5,656 nucleotides of DNA from Caryophanales bacterium (GTDB taxonomy: Bacteria > Bacillota_I > Bacilli_A > RF39 > UBA660): assembly GCA_016291995.1 (NCBI GenBank), contig JAEEZV010000071.1, positions 1-5,656 on the forward strand. The letters run 5' to 3'. Below are positions 1 through 4,615 of the stretch, piece after piece (positions within the stretch are counted from its first letter, which is position 1; every line of letters starts with the position of its first letter). The translations under genes were made by a program, and so were the position numbers. Under the pieces are notes generated by a model. That model saw only the letters and a list, made by a program, of their open reading frames with translations, ran no database searches and had not been told where the DNA came from.

Positions 1-156
1 GGAGCTACTAGAAATGTTAGATTCATTAATGGTAAACCAGTCTTTACTGGTAATCAAGTAGCCATTGATGGTGAAGAAGAAGTAACATATGTATCAATGT
101 GTAGAAAGTGTCGTAAGAAACTTTTAAAGAAAGTAAACATGGATAGTTATAAATAA
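1..156 (+). CDS. tdk: Thymidine kinase, C-terminal fragment (5' end outside window)
   Basis: Only the last 51 codons and the TAA stop are present; the reading frame is open to the first base of the window, so the P-loop kinase core lies upstream. Thymidine kinase phosphorylates thymidine to dTMP with ATP in the cytoplasmic salvage pathway. Recognition rests on the typical tail of type II (TK1-like) enzymes: an Ala-Thr-Arg-Asn segment just after where the first zinc cysteine pair would be, then Gly-Lys-Pro-Val, a Gln-Val-Ala-Ile strand, and Cys-Arg-Lys-Cys (fragment residues 34-37). In this family that Cys-x-x-Cys supplies the second half of the structural zinc site of the lasso domain. A basic tail (KKLLKKV) follows. 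The stop codon lies inside the terminator hairpin, so this gene ends its transcript. The family call is fairly secure, although the catalytic half cannot be seen. Confidence 0.85.
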   Translation, partial: GATRNVRFINGKPVFTGNQVAIDGEEEVTYVSMCRKCRKKLLKKVNMDSYK

Positions 157-168
157 CTATCTTTTTTT
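142..168 (+). terminator. Intrinsic terminator of tdk, overlapping its stop codon
   Basis: The left arm GATAGTTAT (142-150) and right arm ATAACTATC (153-161) are exact reverse complements, followed by seven T (162-168). The strict loop is only 2 nt, so the innermost A-T pair probably opens to give an 8-bp stem with a 4-nt loop. The left arm encodes the last Asp-Ser-Tyr codons of tdk, and the TAA stop (154-156) lies in the right arm. Confidence 0.85.
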
Positions 169-190
169 GTGTAAACAACTTGTCTTTTTA

Positions 191-219
191 TTGATAAATA
201 TACATATTTTTGGTATTAT
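191..219 (+). promoter_or_regulatory. Vegetative (sigma-A type) promoter of ppdK
   Basis: A -35 element TTGATA (191-196, one mismatch to TTGACA) is separated by exactly 17 nt from a -10 element TATTAT (214-219, one mismatch). A TGG directly before the -10 (211-213) makes it an extended -10. Transcription would start near 226, leaving a short leader of about 20 nt with the ribosome site AAAGGA (232-237), 9 nt before the ppdK ATG. The short leader leaves no room for a riboswitch. The promoter follows directly on the tdk terminator, so ppdK is its own transcription unit. Confidence 0.75.
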
Positions 220-246
220 TTAAAGTGGCAGAAAGGAAATGATAAT

Positions 247-2877
247 ATGAAATATGTTTATGCATTTAAAGAAGGAAATGCAAACATGCGTAATTTACTT
301 GGTGGTAAAGGTGCTAATTTAGCCGAAATGACAGTTTTAGGCTTACCAATACCTCAAGGATTTACAGTTACCACAGAAGCTTGTACTGAGTATTATAATT
401 GTGGTAAAAAGATTTCAGATGAAATTGAAAAACAAATTTTTGATGCTCTATCTGAATTAGAAAAATTACAAGGAAAGAAATTCGGAGATACTAATGATCC
501 ACTTCTAGTATCTGTTCGTTCTGGTGCTAGAGCTAGTATGCCTGGTATGATGGATACAATATTGAATCTAGGACTTAATGATGAATCAGTCGAAGGATTT
601 GCTAAAAAGACTGGTAATCCAAGATTCGCATACGATAGTTATCGTAGATTTATTCAAATGTACTCTGATGTTGTTATGGAAGTACCTAAATCTTTCTTTG
701 AAAAGATTATCGATGAAATTAAAGAAGAGAAAGGTGTTAAGTACGATACAGAACTTACTGTTGATGATCTAAAAGAACTAGTTAAAAGATTTAAGAAAGT
801 TTATAAAGAAAATATGAACGGCGAAGAATTCCCACAAGATGCCAAAGTACAACTTATGGGTGCCGTTAAAGCAGTATTCCGTTCATGGGATAATCCAAGA
901 GCTATCGTATATCGTCGTATGAATGATATTCCTGGTGATTGGGGAACAGCTGTCAATGTTCAAGCCATGGTCTTTGGTAATATGGGAGATACTTCAGGTA
1001 CTGGTGTAGCGTTTACCCGTAATCCAAGTACTGGAGAAAAAGGTATTTATGGTGAATACCTAATTAATGCTCAAGGAGAAGATGTTGTTGCTGGTGTTAG
1101 AACACCACAACCAATTACAAAATTAGCTGAAGATTTACCAGAATGTTATAAAGAATTTATGGAAATAGCTAATAAACTTGAAGAACACTATAAAGATATG
1201 CAAGATATGGAATTTACAATTCAAGAAGGAAAACTATATTTCTTACAAACAAGAAATGGCAAGAGAACTGCCAGAGCAGCCATCAATATCGCTTGCGATT
1301 TAGTTGATGAAGGAATGATTACTCCAGAAGAAGCTATTTCAAGAATTGATGCTAAAAGCTTAGATCAATTGTTACACCCAATGTTTGATGATAAAGCCCT
1401 AAAAGCTGGCGAAGTAATCGGTGAAGCATTACCAGCTAGTCCAGGTGCTGCTGCAGGACGTGTATACTTTACTGCTGAAGAAGCCAAGAAACACGGAAAA
1501 GGTGGCAAAGGAGAAAGAGTAATTCTTGTAAGACTAGAAACTACTCCAGAAGATATCGAAGGTATGGTAGCAAGCCAAGGAGTACTTACTGTACGTGGCG
1601 GAATGACAAGCCATGCAGCCGTTGTTGCACGTGGTATGGGAACTTGCTGCGTATCAGGTTGTGGTGAAATTACTATTAATGAAAGTGCTAAAGAATTTAC
1701 TTTAGGTGGTCATACATTCCACGAAGGAGATTATATCTCACTTGATGGATCTACTGGTAAAATATATAAAGGCGATATTAAAACAGTTGAAGCTACCGTA
1801 TCAGGAAACTTTGGAAGAATAATGGAGTGGGCAGATAAGTTTAGAAAACTACAAGTTAGAACTAATGCCGATAACCCAAGAGATACTAAAAAAGCCGTTG
1901 AACTAGGTGCTGAAGGTATCGGATTATGTAGAACAGAACACATGTTCTTCGAAGAAGATAGAATACCAAAAATTAGAAAGATGATTCTATCAGAAACAGT
2001 GGAAGCAAGAGAAGCAGCTTTAAATGAACTTATTCCTTTCCAAAAAGGTGACTTTAAAGCAATGTATAAAGAACTTCATGGATTACCTATGACAGTAAGA
2101 TATCTTGATCCACCACTACATGAATTCTTACCATCTGAAGAAGAAGATATTAAACAACTAGCTAAAGATATGAATGTAAGTGTAGAACACTTAAAGAACA
2201 AGATAGATGAATTACATGAATTTAACCCTATGATGGGACATAGAGGATGCCGTTTAGCTGTAACTTATCCAGAAATAGCTAAAATGCAAACTAGAGCCTT
2301 AATCGAAGCAGCTATTGAAGTATCAAAAGAAGAAAACATTAAGATTGTTCCAGAAATAATGGTACCATTAGTTGGTGAAAAGAAAGAATTAAAATTTGTT
2401 AAAGATATAATTATTGAAACAGCAGAACAAGTTAAAAAAGAAAAGAATTCTGACATTCAATATCATATTGGTACAATGATTGAAATACCAAGAGCAGCCC
2501 TTCTTGCTGATGAAATAGCTGAAGAAGCTGAATTCTTCTCATTTGGTACTAATGATTTAACTCAAATGACATTTGGTTTCTCAAGAGATGATGCTGGTAA
2601 ATTCTTAGATGCTTATTATCAAAATAAGATTTATGAATCAGATCCATTTGCAAGACTAGACCAAAATGGTGTAGGAAAGCTAGTTGAAATGGCAGCAAAA
2701 TTAGGAAGAAAAACAAGACCAGATCTACATTTAGGTATATGTGGTGAACACGGTGGAGAACCATCTTCAATAGAATTTTGCCACAAAGTAGGACTTGACT
2801 ATGTATCTTGTTCTCCATACAGAGTACCAATTGCTAGACTAGCTGCTGCACAAGCAAATTTGGCTAATAAAAAGTAA
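247..2877 (+). CDS. ppdK: Pyruvate, phosphate dikinase (full length, 876 aa)
   Basis: Catalyses reversible ATP + pyruvate + phosphate to AMP + PEP + PPi in the cytoplasm. In fermentative bacteria it serves as a PPi-linked glycolytic step or for making PEP. Three domains are visible. The N-terminal ATP-grasp domain (about 1-340) has GGKGANLAEM with Lys21, Arg91 in VSVRSGARASMPGMMDT, and Asp320/Glu322/Gln334/Arg336. The swivelling phosphohistidine domain (about 390-510) has GGMTSHAAVVARG with catalytic His456. The C-terminal PEP/pyruvate barrel (about 515-876) has Arg562 (CRTEHMFF), Arg618, Glu746, Asn769-Asp770, and the acid/base Cys832 (GICGEHGG). These match the residues I recall for the Clostridium symbiosum enzyme, and the length is normal for bacteria. 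Thr454, two residues before the His, is the position that plant-type regulatory proteins phosphorylate, but no such regulator is in the window. The ATG at 247 is set by AAAGGA at 232-237. The frame is intact throughout. The gene has its own promoter and terminator. Confidence 0.98.
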   Translation: MKYVYAFKEGNANMRNLLGGKGANLAEMTVLGLPIPQGFTVTTEACTEYYNCGKKISDEIEKQIFDALSELEKLQGKKFGDTNDPLLVSVRSGARASMPGMMDTILNLGLNDESVEGFAKKTGNPRFAYDSYRRFIQMYSDVVMEVPKSFFEKIIDEIKEEKGVKYDTELTVDDLKELVKRFKKVYKENMNGEEFPQDAKVQLMGAVKAVFRSWDNPRAIVYRRMNDIPGDWGTAVNVQAMVFGNMGDTSGTGVAFTRNPSTGEKGIYGEYLINAQGEDVVAGVRTPQPITKLAEDLPECYKEFMEIANKLEEHYKDMQDMEFTIQEGKLYFLQTRNGKRTARAAINIACDLVDEGMITPEEAISRIDAKSLDQLLHPMFDDKALKAGEVIGEALPASPGAAAGRVYFTAEEAKKHGKGGKGERVILVRLETTPEDIEGMVASQGVLTVRGGMTSHAAVVARGMGTCCVSGCGEITINESAKEFTLGGHTFHEGDYISLDGSTGKIYKGDIKTVEATVSGNFGRIMEWADKFRKLQVRTNADNPRDTKKAVELGAEGIGLCRTEHMFFEEDRIPKIRKMILSETVEAREAALNELIPFQKGDFKAMYKELHGLPMTVRYLDPPLHEFLPSEEEDIKQLAKDMNVSVEHLKNKIDELHEFNPMMGHRGCRLAVTYPEIAKMQTRALIEAAIEVSKEENIKIVPEIMVPLVGEKKELKFVKDIIIETAEQVKKEKNSDIQYHIGTMIEIPRAALLADEIAEEAEFFSFGTNDLTQMTFGFSRDDAGKFLDAYYQNKIYESDPFARLDQNGVGKLVEMAAKLGRKTRPDLHLGICGEHGGEPSSIEFCHKVGLDYVSCSPYRVPIARLAAAQANLANKK

Positions 2878-2879
2878 TT

Positions 2880-2907
2880 AAAAGACTAGTAATAACTAGT
2901 CTTTTTT
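2880..2907 (+). terminator. Intrinsic terminator of ppdK (probably bidirectional)
   Basis: Left arm AAAGACTAGT (2881-2890), loop AATA, right arm ACTAGTCTTT (2895-2904): a perfect 10-bp stem, extendable by the A2880-T2905 pair. Six T (2902-2907) follow on the + strand. A-rich sequence before the left arm gives a U run on the other strand too, although no converging gene is present. It starts 3 nt after the ppdK stop. Confidence 0.9.
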
Positions 2908-2915
2908 GATATAAT
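2907..2915 (+). promoter_or_regulatory. Extended -10 promoter of the 137-aa gene
   Basis: TGATATAAT combines a perfect TATAAT (2910-2915) with the TGn extension (2907-2909). No good -35 lies 16-19 nt upstream, since that stretch is the ppdK terminator hairpin, but extended -10 promoters can work without one. Transcription would start near 2922. The promoter's first T is the last T of the terminator, so one unit ends and the next begins with no spacer. Confidence 0.6.
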
Positions 2916-2950
2916 AAGTAACAAATTAACTTTATGGAGGAAAAGTAACA

Positions 2951-3364
2951 ATGAATGTTAAGCAATTGCTAAGAGCCATTTATTTAAATATGTATAAAAA
3001 TGGATTAAAGGAAATATCTTTAAAACCTAATGATTTGTCATTTCAAGTTTCAAGAATTGAAGAAGTTTTTGAAAAATATAATATTGATTCTGAGGATTTG
3101 TTCGTAAAAACTCCGGTGTTGGAAACATATGACAAATATGTAGATTATTTAATCAGTATTTTTCTTCAGGGACAATTAGGATATATGAATGAAAAATATG
3201 ATAGTATCATTATAGGATGTTCAATGTGTAGAGTAGAAAAAGAATTGGAAGGAATGAAAGAATATACTCAAATAATTGATGAATGTTGTAATGGCGTGAT
3301 AAGTGATAATTTAGAGGAGATGCAATTAGCAAAAACTCCAATAAGAATTTTAAAACATGATTAA
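2951..3364 (+). CDS. Hypothetical protein, 137 aa, unknown function
   Basis: I do not recognise this protein. It is very likely a real gene: it has a strong ribosome site GGAGG (2936-2940) 10 nt before the ATG, an extended -10 promoter upstream, a terminator downstream, and an open frame with no competing start (the next in-frame Met is residue 14). It is soluble-looking, with no signal peptide or membrane helix, and mixed in charge with an acidic middle and C-terminal half. A Cys-x-x-Cys pair (90 and 93, in GCSMCR) and adjacent cysteines 112-113 could bind a metal or form disulfides, but the flanking residues do not match a zinc-finger family I know. An aromatic, hydrophobic stretch around 60-80 suggests a packed helical core. 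It sits alone between two similar terminators. A function in phage, immunity or regulation cannot be assigned from the sequence. Confidence 0.75.
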   Translation: MNVKQLLRAIYLNMYKNGLKEISLKPNDLSFQVSRIEEVFEKYNIDSEDLFVKTPVLETYDKYVDYLISIFLQGQLGYMNEKYDSIIIGCSMCRVEKELEGMKEYTQIIDECCNGVISDNLEEMQLAKTPIRILKHD

Positions 3365-3435
3365 TCATTTTAGTCTTGGTCATCCCTAACATTGGTGTGG
3401 CACAAGCTGCAATTAAAGCAAGAAGCAATAAATAA
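3364..3435 (+). other. Possible orphaned 3' tail of a lost gene
   Basis: Just after the 137-aa gene, a short frame (ATC at 3364 to TAA at 3433-3435) reads I-I-L-V-L-V-I-P-N-I-G-V-A-Q-A-A-I-K-A-R-S-N-K and then stops. It has no start codon or ribosome site of its own, and the frame is closed upstream by TGA at 3358-3360. It is in a different frame from the gene before it. Its codons (GTC, ATC, AAC, GGT, GCT) look more like those of ppdK than of the A/T-biased surroundings, and it ends 9 nt before a terminator as a true gene end would. A hydrophobic run followed by a basic tail could be the end of a membrane protein. It may also be chance. Confidence 0.3.
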
Positions 3436-3444
3436 TTAAAGTAT

Positions 3445-3469
3445 AAAAGACTAGGTAACTAGTCTTTTT
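3445..3469 (+). terminator. Intrinsic terminator, near-copy of the ppdK terminator
   Basis: Left arm AAAAGACTAG (3445-3454), loop GTAA, right arm CTAGTCTTTT (3459-3468): a perfect 10-bp stem with a five-T run (3465-3469) and A-rich upstream flank. It ends the 137-aa gene's transcript, leaving a 3' leader-out of about 80 nt that contains the possible gene tail. The GACTAG/CTAGTC stem is shared with the terminator at 2880-2907. Confidence 0.88.
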
Positions 3470-3495
3470 AATATATAAACAAAAAAATATCAAAA

Positions 3496-3509
3496 AAACT
3501 AATTAGTTT
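3496..3509 (+). promoter_or_regulatory. Perfect 14-bp palindrome, candidate operator
   Basis: AAACTAATTAGTTT is identical to its own reverse complement. It has no loop, so it is not a useful RNA hairpin and fits a dimeric DNA-binding protein better. It lies 3 nt upstream of one extended -10 and about 90 nt before the Nudix start. No regulator gene is visible nearby. In A/T-rich DNA a palindrome of this length can arise by chance. Confidence 0.35.
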
Positions 3510-3512
3510 ATA

Positions 3513-3521
3513 TGCTATTAT
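3513..3521 (+). promoter_or_regulatory. Possible upstream promoter of the Nudix operon (extended -10)
   Basis: TGCTATTAT is a TGn extension plus a one-mismatch -10 (TATTAT, 3516-3521). The region 17 nt upstream is only A residues, so there is no -35. It could be a second start for the operon, but A/T-rich DNA throws up such matches often. Confidence 0.3.
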
Positions 3522-3532
3522 AAATAAATACA

Positions 3533-3561
3533 TTTATTTTTTTAATAATTTATGATATTAT
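3533..3561 (+). promoter_or_regulatory. Likely main promoter of the Nudix-kinase-glycosyltransferase operon
   Basis: TATTAT (3556-3561) preceded by TGA (3553-3555) is an extended -10. A weak -35 (TTTATT, 3533-3538) stands at 17-nt spacing. Transcription would start near 3568, giving a leader of only about 19 nt that contains the AAGGAGA ribosome site. The -35 overlaps the right arm of an all-A/T inverted repeat (3522-3539). Confidence 0.5.
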
Positions 3562-3586
3562 ACAATAAGAAAAAGGAGATGGTATA

Positions 3587-4018
3587 ATGGAAATTTTCAA
3601 AAGCAAACACGTTGGATGTTATGGCATTGTATATAATGATGAAGGAGAAGTATTATTAATAAAAAAGGCAAGAGGAGCATATAAAGGACAATTTGATTTA
3701 CCAGGCGGTGGAATTGAATATGGTGAAACAGCAGATGAAACATTAAAAAGAGAATTTGAAGAAGAAATTGGATTAAGAATTAATAAATTTAAATTAAAGC
3801 AAATCGTGACAAATTACGTAGTTTGGGATTTAGACGAAACACACAAAGAAGACTTGCAACATATCGCAATTATATATGATGTAAAAATTAAAAAATCAGA
3901 TTTTAAGAAAATAAAAAAAGATGCTGATGGATTAGATTCATTGGGAGCTAATTGGTATAAACCAGCAAATTTAAAAATGAAAGACTTATCTCCATTAGCA
4001 AAAGTAATAAAGAAATAA
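3587..4018 (+). CDS. Nudix hydrolase, 143 aa
   Basis: Hydrolyses a nucleoside diphosphate linked to some other group, in the cytoplasm, with divalent metal. A complete Nudix box fitting G-x5-E-x7-R-E-U-x-E-E-x-G-U is visible at residues 41-63: Gly41, Glu47, Arg55-Glu56, and the metal-binding Glu59-Glu60 before Ile-Gly-Leu. The preceding strand (VGCYGIVYNDEGEVLLIKKARG, written here only as residues 9-30) and the Phe-Asp-Leu-Pro-Gly lead-in (36-40) are typical of single-domain Nudix proteins, and 143 residues is the usual size. The substrate cannot be told: oxidised dNTPs, ADP-ribose or nucleotide sugars are all possible. The start is fixed by AAGGAG (3573-3578), 8 nt before the ATG. It is the first gene of an operon; the next gene begins 2 nt after its stop. 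Confidence 0.95.
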   Translation: MEIFKSKHVGCYGIVYNDEGEVLLIKKARGAYKGQFDLPGGGIEYGETADETLKREFEEEIGLRINKFKLKQIVTNYVVWDLDETHKEDLQHIAIIYDVKIKKSDFKKIKKDADGLDSLGANWYKPANLKMKDLSPLAKVIKK

Positions 4019-4020
4019 AA

Positions 4021-4593
4021 ATGGCAAGGTTAATAGCAATTACAGGACCAGCATATTCAGGTAAAACCACCCTTATAAAACATCTTAAAACAGATCACAA
4101 TTATGTTACCCCAAGACATATTACCACTAGAGAAAAAAGAATAGATGACGAACCAGGATTTTATAGATATGTATCAATAGATGATTATAATACATTATTA
4201 AATCGCGATGAATTATTAATATCTTCAGGTATGCATGATAGAATGTATGGAATCTTAAAAGAAGACTTTAACAATTGTTATAATAAAGCAGATAATGTAA
4301 TATTAAGTATTTCATATAAGGATATATATAAATATTTATTATTAGAATATGAAAAACTATTAATAACTTTAACTTTTCGAAACATAGAGGATTCAATGAA
4401 AGATAGATATTATTCAGAAAGAAACAGACAACATTCTTATGAAGAATTATTAATAAGAATACGAGCAGCAATAGATGATTATAATAAGTATTTTGAAATA
4501 GTAAAGAACAATAGTGATTGTTTAATTTACACAGATGAGACCAATGAAATGGAAACTTATCAAAAAGTTTTAACAAGAATTAAAAGTAATTAA
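4021..4593 (+). CDS. Guanylate-kinase-fold P-loop protein, 190 aa, probably not a GMP kinase
   Basis: Probably an ATP-dependent kinase of a small phosphorylated substrate. Walker A is G-P-A-Y-S-G-K-T-T at residues 9-17, right after the first beta strand. Residues 30-52 follow the GMP-binding layout of guanylate kinases: a T-T-R motif (35-37), Arg40, then G-F-Y-R-Y-V-S matching G-x-D-Y-x-F-V-S, with Tyr48 at the phosphate-binding tyrosine. A Met-Tyr-Gly (75-77) matches the conserved Tyr-Tyr-Gly. The C-terminal half has a beta strand (LLITLTF), an Arg-rich lid-like segment (129-149) and the closing helix. Against yeast guanylate kinase recalled from memory, the guanine-contacting Glu69 and Ser80 align with Ile67 and Ile78, and the aspartates after the fourth strand align with serines 96 and 98. 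Substrate is therefore unknown. Length is ordinary. No clear ribosome site precedes the ATG, which lies 2 nt after the Nudix stop, so translation is probably coupled. Confidence 0.8.
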   Translation: MARLIAITGPAYSGKTTLIKHLKTDHNYVTPRHITTREKRIDDEPGFYRYVSIDDYNTLLNRDELLISSGMHDRMYGILKEDFNNCYNKADNVILSISYKDIYKYLLLEYEKLLITLTFRNIEDSMKDRYYSERNRQHSYEELLIRIRAAIDDYNKYFEIVKNNSDCLIYTDETNEMETYQKVLTRIKSN

Positions 4594-4615
4594 TTCAACC
4601 AAAAAGAGGGATAAT

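Noticed and set aside
157..246. Possible riboswitch or leader RNA before ppdK
   Set aside because: The predicted transcript start near 226 leaves only about 20 nt of leader.
239..250. Tiny ATG-ATA-ATA-TGA frame whose stop overlaps the ppdK start
   Set aside because: The AAAGGA site is only 1 nt from this ATG, too close for initiation, while its spacing to the ppdK ATG at 247 is good.
578..772. Open frame on the + strand inside ppdK
   Set aside because: Out-of-frame shadow of a strongly conserved enzyme; no ribosome site and no recognisable protein.
1731..2830. Three antisense open frames within ppdK (1731-1943, 2265-2456, 2549-2830)
   Set aside because: Antisense shadows of the ppdK codons; no promoter, ribosome site or family resemblance.
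3210..3428. Antisense open frame over the 137-aa gene and its downstream spacer
   Set aside because: Begins at a TTG with no ribosome site and is largely antisense to a gene with good signals of its own.
3522..3543. Inverted repeat AAATAAAT-AC-ATTTATTT followed by T residues, as a terminator
   Set aside because: The stem is all A/T with a 2-nt loop, and a terminator would sit between a promoter and its gene. It is kept only as a possible DNA-level element in the control region.
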